Below are positions 11,627 through 24,635 of a DNA stretch of 64,000 nt, in pieces. A program made the translations under genes and the position numbers. Below the pieces are notes generated by a model, which ran no database searches, was not told the origin of the DNA, and saw nothing but the letters and a program-made list of their open reading frames with translations. How positions within the stretch are numbered: the first letter of the stretch is position 1; each line of letters starts with the position of its first letter. Source of the stretch: Cymodocea nodosa (lineage: Eukaryota > Streptophyta > Magnoliopsida > Alismatales > Cymodoceaceae); contig CM072347.1 of NCBI GenBank assembly GCA_036874045.1, positions 746,501-810,500 of the forward strand, read 5' to 3'.

Positions 11627-14600
11627 ATGGGTCGAGTGCGGCAGCAGGAGGAGGACGGTTCGGGTGGTGGTAGGAATGGTTCCGAGAGAGTGATCGACGA
11701 CGACGACGACGGCGGAGGGTTCCACAGCGTCGTCCAGCCCAACCGCGACCCCCAGTCCAATTTCGAACTCGACCTGGCCAAGAAACTTGAAGACTACCTC
11801 CTCAAGATCTGCTCCGGCGAGCTCACCTCCGACAGCGACCACTCCATCAACTTCGCCGAAGGTTTGAACTGATTCTTCGTCTTCGTCTTCGTCTTCGTCT
11901 CCGATGGGTTTGAGGAAAGTTGAGTGAATGTCCGTGCGAGTGTGTGTGTGTTGTCTAATTCGTGCCTTGCTGTTGCCCTTGTTTTGCAGCTGCATTGTTG
12001 CTCCAGGGTTCAATTCAAGTGTACAGTCGCAAGGTTGAGTATCTGTACTCTCTCGTTCTGCAAGCCTTGGACTTCATTTCCCAAAAGAAGTGAGCTACTT
12101 GTGCTCAGTTGCTTCAGTTTATTTCACTTTTGAGGCGCTCATTCTTAATATGTTATGTGCCAACCTGACCTCTACTTCTTGCCTGCTGAAATAGACAAGA
12201 CCATGATGACAACTCTTCCAGTACTAGACCAGATAAGGATGTCCACAATGCGGTAGAGGTTGAAGACGAGGATGGGGCATTTCTTGGTTTGGATGATGTT
12301 CCAGGTTAATTATAGGACGAAATATAAATTCCATACTACTATACTAGTAAAGGCCTTACTTTATTTTCCCGTTCGCTCATTGGTCAACGCCAAAAGTGTG
12401 ATAACTGATTCCTTGTGTTGACAGGGGATTCAAAGATCAACCTAGACGAGGGAGCAAATAGAGGTGACACATTGGACATTTATTTTGTAAAACCTCCTGC
12501 AAATTTGCTTGTACTGGAGGGGGATTGTTTAGATACCAGTGGTGGTGATGCAGGGGAACTAGAATCATATCTGGTAATGGATGCAGCTACCTTAGCCACA
12601 AATCATGATATGTTTCTTATCCACGTTTTTTATTCTTAATGTTTAACATTCTACTCTACAGTTATCCTCCTGCAACTTTTACGGTGATTTCCTTCTGCTA
12701 GATCCATCTGATGCTGTGGCCATCCATGAGTTTCAAAAGCCAAAAGATTTTGGTAAAGAACATAACATATCACAAAGAGAAAGAGGAAGTTCGGCCAAGT
12801 CTAGGAGACACAGTGGTTTCTTTTCTTCTTCTGAAGGAATATCAAGAGGAGCAAGTCATCGCACATCAAGTGCCAAAAAGAAACACGCTTCAAATTTGAA
12901 TGAATTTTCTGCTGCTAATTTAGATTTTGATACTGATTATAATAATGAAACCTCTGGACCACATGTTCAACGTGATTGTCCTGATTATGAACTGCACCAT
13001 GAAGATGACCCATATGCTGGTGACAATTCTGATGATGACAGTTTGGACAGCCCATGGAAGCCTCTGAACCCTCATGAGCATGGGAATCTAAAAATAAAAC
13101 CATTCAAGAAAGGTTTGCAAAATTGTTTTCTATTATGATTACAACGTGTAGTTTTTTATACTTATTTTTGGACGAGAGCTAATTTAGGATTTCTTGAATA
13201 GGTAAAACATTTGGGAAAAAATTGGTGTACAATACCGAGAAGGTTATTGTAAGTCGTGAGTTTCCTCTTGCAAAACTAGATGGGACTATTAATCCAGAAT
13301 TTTCGGAGTTAATGAAGCTACATAGGAGGAGTCATGAAAGCGTTCAAGAATTTCAATCACCACCTCTTTATGAGAAGGTACAACAGTAATAATTTGAACC
13401 ATAATTTCACTATGTAGGGTCAGTTATATAAATCTTTTCTTCTATGTATTTTTATCTATGATCAAATTTTTGATTGAATTACATAAATTTAAATCTTTTT
13501 TTACAATTCCTATACAAATAGTTTTAGACTTTATTTTACTTCTTTTAGTTTCTTTTATACTTATTAATTATTGTCTCCTAATCGGTGCATTTATCAATTC
13601 TTTCCTCCTCTCTTTATAAGAAGGTACTGCAATAATTGTGTTTTTTCATATTGCAAATGCTGCTTTTGTTAGCCAAGCAATTGAGCTATCTAATCTTTTG
13701 TTGTAGTTAAGACAATCATTTATCTTTGAAGAACCCAAAACTGTTGGTGATATTTATCATGACAATAATGAAACTGAATTTGAGGAGAACCCTCCAGATT
13801 CTGATATAGATAATTATGAAATACCCCAATGCGATTATCATGTGGATGCTGCGAATTTTGGTGCCGAAAAGGTCAGCATGCATGAGACTAATTTTTTTGT
13901 TCTGTAAGATCATGTAGTTGATGCACTTTTTCAATATATGAATGACCTACCAGACAACAATATTTTGTCAGGAAGGTGAAGGTACTTCAAAATTTGATGA
14001 TGACAAATCTGTCAATCACGATGATCTTGATCATGATGCCAACCTTGAAGACCTTTGTCGCTCTCATATGGTAAGTGTACATGTTTTCTATTATTTTCTG
14101 CATACTCTCGTTATGTGCATGCATTTGAAACATTTCATTGGATATTGCCAAGTATGGTTAACTTGTGATGCATCATCTTTTTATTTTTTGTTTGGTGCGA
14201 TTAAGCATTATCCTTCTGCAATGTACATTATCTGTTATATGCATTTGTATTTCCCATTTAGAACAAATGAAATCTAGGTCATGCATTTCAATGGTGAATT
14301 GATGATCGGTTATCTCATAAATTTGGGAATTTCATGATCATCTTCTCCAAATACATATAATGTATGTTATTGGTGGAGATAGGATGACATTTTTAGATTA
14401 TTTAAGTATCATCTTCTTCCAATGCAATGATTAATGCTACATATCTAATTTAATATTATTAATGCAATGATTATTTATTAGTATATTAAACTGATACAAA
14501 AATAATTTGAAAATCCATGAAGATACACTGCATTTTGATTTCAACATTTTTATAATTTAAACCAATATTCTGTGATGCTACTTGCATAAAACTTGTTAGC

Positions 14601-15967
14601 AAGTACATTATAGTTGTTATACTTGGGAATGTCATAGAGGTCTATATCTGAAACACAGAATCAGGATGTAAATGTGAAATAAATAAATTACGAAGAGCAA
14701 GAATATTTACTTAATGCCCATGCATGCACAATGGTTAAAGTTCCAAAAGAAATGACAATTTTTGTGTATATTTAAAAAGGGAAATGTTGTAGGGGATGAT
14801 GTATCAGCAGACAATAATGGTGATAGGAAACTATATTAGTTGGATTTTAAGATTTTTTTTACTTCATCATGTGGAAGCTTGAAGAAAAGGATATGGACTC
14901 ATATGTACTAATGTTATGCATGATATATCAAGTGATAGCTAGTACTGATGTTAAGGCCAAATTTGGTTGGCTGTGATTTTACATGTAATGTTCCTAGTTA
15001 TTGCTAATTTATTCTATGATTCATGTCACCTAATGGTAAAATCACTGTATTTTCCACTGCATGAAGTTTTTATTTTTGTGAAAATTATAAAAATCTTGAA
15101 ACAAATTTTCCCTTGAGAGATTCAGCATATCCACTTGGGCTGTTGCAGGATTTACTTCTTGCCAGCATCGCAGAAAATGAGAAGCAGACGGAGTTGGCTA
15201 CACGGGTTTCGAGTTGGAAACAACGAATTGAGCATACCTTAGAAGAGGAAGTCAGTACCCAAAACATTCCCTTTTTGGCATCACCGTATTTACAGTAGTA
15301 ACCTCACCCGATGATTAGATATGCAGTGCCCATTTTGTCGTGTTCGGATTCTAACACACACTTTTTGAAGGATTCTCAACCTCCATTTGACATCCATCGT
15401 TACGGTGAGAAGGTTCTACAAAAGCTATCTACGTCTGGAGATGGAGGCAACATGTGCTTTACGGATGTCGTCATGGGAGAGAAACAACATGAGATTGCTA
15501 GAACATTTTCCGCAGTTTTGCAGCTGGTGACGATCCCGTTTTGGTTAATGTTGGAATAGAACTGCGTTCCGCTGCTATTCTTTTTCTTTTGCCTGCTCTC
15601 TTTTTTTTTTTAAAAAAAATCTTAAATCTCCCTTCTTCTTCATTTTTTAAAGGTGAACAACGGGAACGTTGATCTGGAGAAAATGCAGCCGAACAAGGAA
15701 TCGTTTTGCTACACAGCAGAAACTCCATTTCATGTCAGACTTGTTGATCCCGACGGAAGAGGTGTGAAAACGTGTGCCTCCCTTTTGAAGAAGAGAGCTA
15801 AATCGCCGTCAAGGCATGGGGCTTCCGTCCTCAAATCACCGAACAAGAATGGGGATCCGTCGTTAAGTCTTGAAAAGGGCATTCCAACGAGATGTTCTCC
15901 TCGTAAAAAAAGGAGACGGAGGTCTCCGTCGAGCCGAAGGCGTGCGGGTCCACAGCCCATCATGTGA
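11627..15967 (+). CDS. CAPH2: Condensin-2 complex subunit H2 (kleisin CAP-H2)
   Basis: Kleisin subunit of condensin II, which bridges SMC2/SMC4 heads and recruits the HEAT subunits D3 and G2 for chromosome compaction in the nucleus. Eleven exons: 11627-11861, 11990-12089, 12195-12304, 12425-12573, 12662-13112, 13202-13377, 13707-13871, 13972-14070, 15149-15250, 15371-15526 and 15653-15967. They total 2058 nt, giving 685 residues. All introns are GT-AG and in phase. Family signatures: N-terminal domain [43 protein letters not shown], a central acidic linker ([28 protein letters not shown]), and a C-terminal winged-helix part with [43 protein letters not shown] strongly basic, Ser/Pro-rich tail (about the last 60 residues, with [13 protein letters not shown]) ends the protein. 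Exon 1 is GC-rich while later exons are AT-rich. A TCTTCG microsatellite begins just after the first donor site. A 3' fragment of an RTE LINE lies in the 13378-13706 intron. Apparently functional. Confidence 0.93.
11873..11901 (+). repeat. (TCTTCG)n microsatellite in condensin H2 intron 1
   Basis: About four and a half copies of a TCTTCG hexamer, starting some twelve bases after the exon 1 donor site of the condensin H2 gene. Confidence 0.8.
13395..13610 (-). mobile_element. RTE LINE 3' fragment in condensin H2 intron
   Basis: About 200 bases match, in the same orientation, the 3' part of the larger RTE remnant at 46900-47095. Shared stretches include attttTATCTATGAtcaaat, ttttgattgaattacataaa and ttttacttcttttagtttct. 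On the minus strand the decayed translation IIDKNTxKKRFI corresponds to the C-terminal RTE motif DRSxWxxxIHV. It looks like a 5'-truncated LINE insertion in the intron 13378-13706. Confidence 0.6.
14071..15148. other. 1.1 kb intron of condensin H2
   Basis: The largest intron of the gene. AT-rich, with no coding or repeat structure that I can recognise beyond short A/T tracts. Confidence 0.6.
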
Positions 15968-18687
15968 TGACAATCAGCAGTGTCATTTTGTATCTGTGCA
16001 TAACCTTTTCTGGAATTAGAGGTTCCCTTGTAATGTTGATGCGGGTATGGGGATCAAATAAGACGAAAGGAATCGATGGAGAAAGAAACATCTAAGAGAG
16101 CAGCTGGCTTTGGGAGCTTCTTGGTAAATAGCATTTTTATTTCAAAAGTTTGGGTTGAAAGGCTAACCAACCCCCCCTCCGGTATCCTAGCAATTTTCAA
16201 CATCTTTCAAAAAAAAAGTTGTATTTTTTTCTTCTTCTAATGTTATAACATGGAAATTGTTGCTAAACGCTACACAAAAGATGAAGGTATTCCATCTGCT
16301 CTATCATCCAACTCACATGTTTGCGACAAGGGCGAAACCTACGATCGGGTTGTACGGAACTCTTTTAGTAAGGCTACAAAGAGTTTATTTTGCAAAAGAT
16401 GAAGTTATCAATGTGTTGTGTATGCTTTAGCTTAAGGTCACACGACTTTATCATGATGGTAAATTTAAAAATATCACGACACGTAATTACTGTTGTATTC
16501 ATGCATGTTGAGAATGAAATCATAAATTTATTTATTTGGGTCAGGATATAAATATCACCATTCTTTTCAAATCATTGATGGGTTTATCCCTATTTAGAAA
16601 CAAGCTTCATTCGTGTCAAATTAATATTTAGCCTATGGAAGATGACGATGACCCATTCTAAGCCCAAAGTCAAACAGGGGTGGTTAACGACGAGTGTGGG
16701 TAAATAAGTTACCTCATAACATAGAAATTTAACTAACTTTGAATATAGGAATCTTAACTAGTATAATGGAAATAGATGTCACAATGATAAAAAGAAAAAT
16801 TAACTGTGAGAGTAAAAGAAACTTTAGTTTAATCGAGAACCGTGATTATAAAATCTTATAAACACTAAAGATAAATAAGAATAGAAAGTTAGGTTGAAAT
16901 GATAAAATAAAAGGATCAAAGATGAAGTTGTAAAGATAAAAAGAATAGAAGATAAGAGTTGTAATGTTTATACTTGTAGTGGGTTGGATGTTATCAGTGA
17001 TTATGCCACAAGTGAGTTTTAAAGTCAAACTTAGGTTTTGGAAAATATACCGGCAAAGTAGTACAAAGCTTACCGATCGGTAAAAAACAAGAAAACCAAA
17101 TTCTTTATTAGAGGGGAACTAGTGTACGAGAAGAATCGTCGGTGATTTTAAAATGGATATGAAGGAAGTTCAATTTTAAATTTTACTTTAACTTGGTAAC
17201 CTTTTTAGAAAAAATACAAATTTAGGTAAATAAATATTCTATGAAGAGAAAGGAGGTTCCCTCCGTTACGAAAATAAGGCCGGGCCCGTGGAAGTCAAAA
17301 ACGCACCCAACAGATTGGCAATATTGTCGGATGCACTTAATAATTACGCTACAACAACGGAGAAGAAAGCAACCACTGCTCTTCCACCCCTTGTTCCCTT
17401 GATTTTCTCCATTCTCTAATGGGTATCAGATCAGCCCTCTACCACCGTTAACCCTTCGTCTCATCCAAACTTTCAGAACCCCTACCAATCTTCGAGGCAT
17501 TAGACAAGACGAGGTTCTGCTTCTTGTTTGCTTTCAATGTCTCCTTGAGTATTTTCACCGGTTTGTTTCGCTTGGGTATTAGGTCTTTTATCTTTGAAAG
17601 TTCGGCATCACACGTCTGACAGTAGTAGGCAAGACCTGCTTTCTTGATTGCCATCGATGGTTTGATTGGTTTTGTTTTGCCAAATTAGTGTGCTTACGGA
17701 TGGCCGATCATTCATTACCAATATCCATAAAAAGGATGGTCCGTCATTGCTTGAGGCATTTGATGTATTTTTTTCCCCCGTTTTTCATGTCCTCGGTGAT
17801 CTATCTCATCAATCCAAGGTGTGCGACGACTTCATTTTGTGTCTACATACCGCAGAGGGCTCCATCAAGGTGGCATCTGCTTGGAAACACTCATAAGTAT
17901 GACATATACTCATTTACCTTTGGACACTCCATCATCAGTTCACAAGATGTGCAGATGTGACTGGCATCTTCCATTGCGACAAATACCTACAGGCATGAAC
18001 ATACGTAAACCATTGAAATTCGGTCAAGAAGGACCTTGAGATATGTTTCAAACAAATAAACATGAAATCAAAAGAGTCGCATTTGAGTTGACAAGAGTGT
18101 CGTTTTTAGCAGTGAACATCTGTTACCTCACTCAACACCCATGAAGCTTTGGCACTGGGCGACCACTTCTGCTTTGCACGCCTTTGGTAGGGGTAGCTGT
18201 TTTAGCAGTCCAACTGTTTCATCAGGGGCAAACACTCAGACCTCGGCAGCCTGGCTGTTCTCACTCTCCCAGCAAGACAAACACAATCGACAAAACAAAA
18301 AGATTTCCCAGGAAACAATATAATGATGTGAGATGACCTGAAGGACCAGATGTTGCCGTCACTCTTTTATTTTTATTTACAATAAGCTTGACAGACGCTT
18401 GAGTGACACTCTACAAATGTACCAAGATAAGTACCATTCTACTACTATCAAAATGTACAGCAGCACTTCATCAAATGACCATCTGAACCCCAATCAAATC
18501 ACTAATTTCATCAAACCCCTCCCCCTCTTCCCCACTAAAACAAGTCAGTCCTAAGTCAACACTCTACAATTTCATGCTCTCCAAAATACCTCGGTAAAAG
18601 CCCCCACTAAATTCTTAATATACACAAAAAAATAGCCGAGCTGCAAGTTGAAGCGTCCACTTAGCCAAAACTTCGAACCATCACTCT
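15968..18687. other. Intergenic region between condensin H2 and the GPI-anchored gene
   Basis: Convergent 3' ends. 15968-16200 is likely 3' UTR of condensin H2 and about 18350-18687 is 3' UTR of the minus-strand gene. 16200-17300 is AT-rich with nothing recognised. 17448-18320 has a coding-like composition on the minus strand and is annotated separately. Confidence 0.6.
17448..18320 (-). pseudogene. Unidentified coding-like remnant, minus strand
   Basis: I do not recognise this gene. On the minus strand, 17654-17448 is an intact 68-codon ORF starting with ATG. It is lysine-rich, with GLAYYCQTCDAELSKIKDLI and KPVKILKETLKANKKQN. Further upstream on the same strand (about 18290-18125) a stretch reads VFAPDETVGLLKQLPLPKAC KAEVVAQCQSFM, preceded by a stop where Trp would be plausible; 17970-17900 includes ICTSCELMMECPK. 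The pieces are separated by stops and frame changes. The region is also GC-richer than its flanks. It may be a decayed gene, or alternatively a small real gene at 17448-17654 plus unrelated debris. Confidence 0.3.
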
Positions 18688-21600
18688 TCATAGAGGCATG
18701 CTATATAGTATATAGAAGAAGATGAGGACTACTTCCAAATAACCAGCGCGTATGCCTGGGAAAGGAAAACCAGTGTCATGGCTTGGAAAATTTACTTATT
18801 TCACAAAATATGTGGAAGAAGGATCATAATGAAAATTAGATGCTCACCACAACTTCCTGCATTTCGAGCAACCGGCAAGGCTGGTAAAGACATCTCTGAA
18901 GAGCAATAGGGAAGAAAGAAAAATCAAGAAAATGAGCAATGTGTTACAAACAAAAAGGATACGTTAGCCTTGTCATATAGAAAACAAGCTGGTATAGGTC
19001 TATAAAACATGGAAGCAAATTTATGTTCTGTAAATAAAGATGTGAAATGAAATGTCTATTTGCAATTTACAATCAATAGCATCTCTCGTCACCTGGAGCA
19101 CAAAGGGACAAAGATGATAATGTTGCTGATGATGGCCATGGAGCAGCAATATTGTCACTCAAGTCACATGTAAAGCTAAAGCCAGTAATATTATCAAATA
19201 TAATATCTGCTGGCAAGCTTCGAAGCAAACATCCTAATTCAAATAGACAGTTACCGTTAGCATATCCTCTCAAAGATACGAGGAAAAAGTGTTAAGAAAG
19301 GCACACCAACAGACCTTCTTGCCCATATGCTGCTCCAGAGGTAGAATGCAGATCAACAAGATAAAGAATCAGTATTTACCATAGAAAAGAGAGAGAGAGA
19401 AGGAAAAAATAAGAGAAAAATGTGATGTATAGAAATTATACCCTGAAGACTGAAGTCTTTAAGATCAATAACGCAATGCTCATATATGTTTGTCCTGACA
19501 CCACCCTTTTGCAGCATGGAACCAAACAATGTTGCACAATTGATAGCTTGTCTATTTGTTATTAACATCTGTTTCTGTATCCCACTGATATAAGTATTCA
19601 GTGAGCTACAACATAAATGACTTGAAGAAGGTAAGTCACCGCATGCTTTAATTACCGATGAAGGATGGCTGAAAGCTAGCGGACAAGCTGCATAAGAGAA
19701 AAATACAGGTATGTCACAACTTGTGAAGTCCATGTGCTTGTTTCAACATTTGTTTGTAGATGAGCAGCATATAATAGCTCCTACACAATCAAATATATCT
19801 ATAACTTTTTTTATAGGAACAATAACAGATTATAGATCTGGAAAACACCAATGGTACTTGAAGAAAAATATAATAATGCAGTGCATCTATCTAAACTGAT
19901 GGAATAAAAGTCCATGCCAGCCATAATACCTCATCATTTTGCAATCCTTATATTTTTTCAGTAGTCCATGGAGAAGACTCTGTTCTGTCCATTTTTTAAT
20001 ATCGTTTTCCTGTTAAACATCTCGGGGCAAAATTTATTCGTCGGCTGAGGACCAAATTGGCAAGGTTTCTGTCAAACTAGAAGGAAAATTTATTCCTGTT
20101 AAACATTTTCCTGCATATTTATTCAGTAGTCAATGGCAAACGATAGTTTGGTGCCTAGGCACCCATACAAATATTATTTTTTTTATTTTTTGAGTATATG
20201 CTATATATATTTAATATTTATTATGTATAGTTTTAGATCTATTATTTCCTAAATAACATTCAAATACATAAATAACCTTAATCTAACACCAAAATATGAG
20301 GTGTAATAATATTGATATGTGTATTTCATTAATATATAAATTGTATTTCAATAATTATGTATATTTTAGTAATATTCCATCAAAAAAAAATATGTATATT
20401 TGAAAATATAAACATTTAAAACAATAAAAAAACAAAAATATCCATTCAATCAAGACAACATGAGGCAAGCTGCAGAAGTAAGACCAATTCACGCTTTGGT
20501 GCCTAGATGCACCTTAAAAAGTATGATTGGAATGTAACCTTACATGTATATAAAACCAGGTCATATATTCAGTGTCAAAATAGAAGCTTTGATATAAATC
20601 AAAAAATGGAAACTTTGACAAGACCGTCACAAGTATGACTGGAGTATCCACGGATGAAAGCCCAAAATATATTGAGAAAGAAACCAAGATTGGAAAGTGT
20701 AGAGTTAAAAAAACTTAGAAAATAACGCAGATAAACAAAGTTTAGATGCCTATTAAATGAAGGTATATGCCTAAAATAGAAATACACCAAGCACATCATG
20801 AAGGAATAGGAGACTCGGTTTCTCAAACACACTTCAAAAGCAGCAAGAGAGCATGAATATAATTGAGAACAGCATCCAAGATAACTAGTGCTAAAAACAT
20901 AAAAGATGACCTCCCACATAAAATTTTATAATTATAGTTTTTGTAGATCACATATGCAAAAGTAGTAGGAGGTAATTAAGCTGCATGATTTACTTGCCTT
21001 TGTTAACTTTGCAGCTTGATAGTATTCGAAAAGCAGTGTTGGCAGCTTCAGAAGGCAACTTCATAGATAACCATGCACGAACTACCCCTTTGCAGTCGCC
21101 AACAACATCAATCCCTGCAGTGGTCCCAGGAATCTTGGAACCATCTAAAGCACTTGACACTGAAAGGGATATCTGAATTGCAGCTTCCACAATTGCTGGC
21201 TGACAAACAGGTCTGCAGCATTCCTTAAGAGGGTCAACTGTGCTGCAAGCATCTAGCAGCTTACTCGTATTTACGATTTTTTCAAATGCCTTCACATGCT
21301 TGACAGGACATGTGCCACCAGTAATGTTAGTAGGATTAACCGAGCAGAGTGAAGAAACTGAATTATTAGCCCCCTTACTGGCTAATATACTAATGATATC
21401 TGAGAAGCAATCATCAGCAGTTCTGTTCTCAAGGGCTAGCATACCAGAGTAACTGCCATAGGAGCCCTGGAAAATGTGCAGTAAACTGCTCATTTGTGGA
21501 CAACAAATCACATTTCCAACAAGTGTTGCTAATGGCGCAGAGCAATCAGAGGCAGTCTTATCCAAAAGGATTGAAATGTCAGAGAAATTTATAGGACATC

Positions 21601-21826
21601 TCCCTGTCAAGACTGGCTCATATGTACCTGGAAATGAGGGATACATTGGTGATAGTGGTTGTACTGGATAGCTGTTTCCCGGAAAGGCTGTTGGTGAAAT
21701 TTCAATGGGACCAAAAAGACCAATAGGTGGGTTAGCAATCACAAATTTATAAGATTCTGAATTCAATTTAGCTTTCTCCGATATTGCAAAACAGTGGTCA
21801 CATATCCATAGTATGATTATTAACAT
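18688..21826 (-). CDS. GPI-anchored protein, At1g61900-like
   Basis: Cysteine-rich extracellular protein predicted to be tethered to the plasma membrane by a GPI anchor; molecular function unknown. Coding exons in transcript order: 21826-20998, 19687-19442, 19329-19315, 19233-19093, 18895-18848 and 18755-18688, giving 448 residues in phase. Signatures: hydrophobic N-terminus (MLIIILWICDHCFA), the paired-Cys modules CPINFSDIS...DCSAPLA, VICCPQ, DPLKECCRPVCQPAIVEAA, then CCSSLNTYISGIQKQMLITN, GCLLRSLPADIIFDN and GFSFTCDLSDNIAAPWPSS. The C-terminal tail (GYLEVVLIFFYILYS) is a typical GPI-signal hydrophobic end. The first intron (20997-19688) has a GC donor, and the third coding exon is only 15 nt. 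The exon containing my chosen ATG is open 17 bases further upstream, to its acceptor at 21844, and reads GCYYHL there. Relatives begin with a few residues before such a motif, so a short upstream coding exon may be missing. Confidence 0.87.
20130..20520 (-). repeat. Dispersed CTAGGC-ended repeat, copy B (reverse orientation)
   Basis: Lies in the long intron of the At1g61900-like gene. On the minus strand it reads ttatttatgtatttgaatgt tatttaggaaataatag ... gggtgcctaggcacc, matching copies at 320-535 and 32220-32480. AT-rich body and a palindromic GTGCCTAGGCAC end. Transposon class not identified. Confidence 0.55.
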
Positions 21827-21843
21827 TAGATGATAATAACAAC

Positions 21844-24635
21844 CTGCAATGACCAAAAACCCCTTGTTAAGAATATCAACAAAGAAAACATATCTTCAAT
21901 AAAAACAAGCAATACAAAAATACAGAAAATAATAAAAATGAGTTCATTATTGGAAACAAATTCTTCAACTATTCAGGCATCCTTTACAGGGTGTTGCTTT
22001 TACTATGAAGATTTATTCTGGATATATGGTGAAAATAGTTTTCATATCACAAAGTTGCAAGAAAATTGATAAATCAGAACCCAATTATAACGAAGCCAAA
22101 CAAAGATTTCAATTGATGAAGAATTGGGAGCTTCAGTCATGGATAGAAATTAAAAATTCAGTAAATATCTGTACCTGTGTTTATCAGAAGACGTTCATGT
22201 AGGCTTTTAGTACCCATGGATAGAAACAACAAAGATATCTCAACTTTAAGATATGAATAGCAAATAGTCCTAAGAATGGAAATCGATCTGAAAAACAAGT
22301 TTTTGAGTTATCTCTAAATATCATTTACTTTTCCCCTTTTAGACTTACACCACTTAATTCTTAGATTCTGATTACTTTATTCTTTCTCTTCCTAATCACT
22401 ATATTAACATATAATACTAACAGCTTATGTTGTGTAGTTAAGATTTCACCCAAAATACTCTTAAAATCTTTAGATATTATTTGATCTATTTTCCTAGTAA
22501 AAAAATTATTTGACTAGTATTTGAACTACTTCTAAATATAATTAAACACTCATCTCTTTACTTAAAATAAGTGCTTTTTATTAAAAGATTGCAAGCTACC
22601 CTAAATTTTAAATTTGAATTTTCTTCTTCATTTCTATTACCAAAACCAAATCCTTCAATTATTATCAACACTACAATCCTACATTAATTAATCTAATGAG
22701 GCAATACTCTTAATAAATAATGATCAAGGATAGTGATCAACAGATATGCTCTCCTTTTTCCTTCCATTCTTAGCACTTTCCCTGGGTTATTATACTCAAT
22801 ACAAATTTGTAAATAACTTAGGCATGAGAGATAACAACCTTGCAAGATTCAATAGAAATTTGTAATACAGATATGCTGAGATAGGGTAGAGTATTAGAGA
22901 AAGTTTTTCACCTTGGAGAAAATAAGCTACCCTGAAATGATTCATGGCTCTGTGTTAACCTTCTAATGACATCTGAAAGGAGGATCAATGTGAACAATCA
23001 CTCTCAACTCTGTTGTATAATGCCTTAGTTTCCAATAGCTCAATCTGTTAAAATAATTGGCATTCCTGCACTAAGGTCATCAGAATTGAAACAAATGAAA
23101 CAAGAACCGATAAAATGATGTCTATGGCATTATCAGTAATAATTTTTAACAGTGGTTGATATTGGTTTACAAATTGCATACTAAGTGAAGAAATTACCAT
23201 AACAGACAAGGTTTTCATATCTTATCACACACCACCTTTCATTTCATTAAGGTCAATATGAAAATGACTCCAAAATGCTAATAAAAAAAAGTATTCTTGT
23301 CAAGAAAATGAGGCATAGAGATTATTAAAGCTGATAAGCAAACTACCAATATTGCCAACCTATTTGCAGAAACAACCAGAATCACCACCTCCTATATACC
23401 TTCCCTAAACCCGGACTCTTTCCAGGTTAGTTTTTTGATAAGTTACACATGCCCATGGGAACATTGTTATTGCCTTTAAATACTTTCTCCACTAACACCC
23501 CTCAAACGAGTTTAAAATATCTATTTTAATAATACAAGTCAAAGACCATTGCCAAAAAAATATATTAGATAATGTTCCATTATCAAAAAAAAATTAATAG
23601 AACGCATAGATCCCTCTTTTTTATTGTATGCACTAACAACTAGATAAGAATTTATGCTGAATCCATTCTCAGTTGGTCCCGTCTCTACCCACGTCCATCC
23701 ATGCTCAAATTTTTTCATTAGAATTTAACAAAATATCGTTTCCTACACTAACTGTCATGTTATTCTAAGGACCTATTGTGGCAACTCGCAATATCTTTAT
23801 CAAATATAGAACAGAACTGTTTAACCCAATCACTAAACAAGCTTAATTTTGTATAGATTTTCCCATGTACGTTATACTCCGAAAAGAAAATATACCCTGT
23901 GTTCCAACTTTCAGCCCCTGGTAGAGCTTACCAAGAATGATACTTTTATTAATTGCTTAATGAGCTCATTTGGTTCTGACTCAATTTCTTATACCATTAA
24001 GCACAAACTCTAATTAGTAGAGCATCCAAATGGAAATATAGAAAATCTTGTTATAGGAAAAAGAAAAGAAAAAAAAACTAACTGCAATGCAATCGTTTCT
24101 TCACAACCTAAAATAAAATGTATGTACTACGAAATTACACAGAAATGCGCGACAGGAAGAAAAATAAAAATAGAGTGTTCCCAGTAAGCGCCGGCAAACT
24201 TGAGAAATCGTCCCTTTGCCAAAACCTAAACCCACCCAAACTAGGAGAGTGGATCAAATAACTGTAACAAGACAAGCACATAAATTAACAAAAACCAAAA
24301 AAACCTCCCAAAAAATAGCCAACTTTCAATCCCTAAACGAGCCGCTGACTTCCCAACACCGGCCGCAAAAGAAAAGAGAAAAAGAGAGCTTTTTTGCTGT
24401 TATTCGCAGCGCCAGTAAACCGCCATTACCGAAGTAGTCTCGAAGGCTAGAAACGGAACCCCAAACCAAGCGCCAAAGAGCATAGGAAACGCCAGAGAAG
24501 AAATACGCAAAAAAGGAAACATACGCACCACAACGCTCCTCGACTCCCAGTGGATCGAACCGATCCGCCCTTTCCCGTCACCGTCTATGCAAGAGGATGC
24601 CTTCGAACAGTCAGCAAATCGCAACTCCAGCTCAC
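21844..24635. other. Probable 5' intron of the At1g61900-like gene
   Basis: 2.8 kb of AT-rich DNA upstream (minus strand) of the exon that carries the chosen start. An acceptor (cattgcag) immediately precedes that exon, so an upstream exon must exist; a donor-like site (gtgagc on the minus strand) is at 24635-24630. No other gene or repeat seen. Confidence 0.4.

Noticed and set aside
11428..12013. Several minus-strand ORFs over condensin H2 exon 1
   Set aside because: Open only because the plus-strand exon is GC-rich; low-complexity shadows with no family resemblance.
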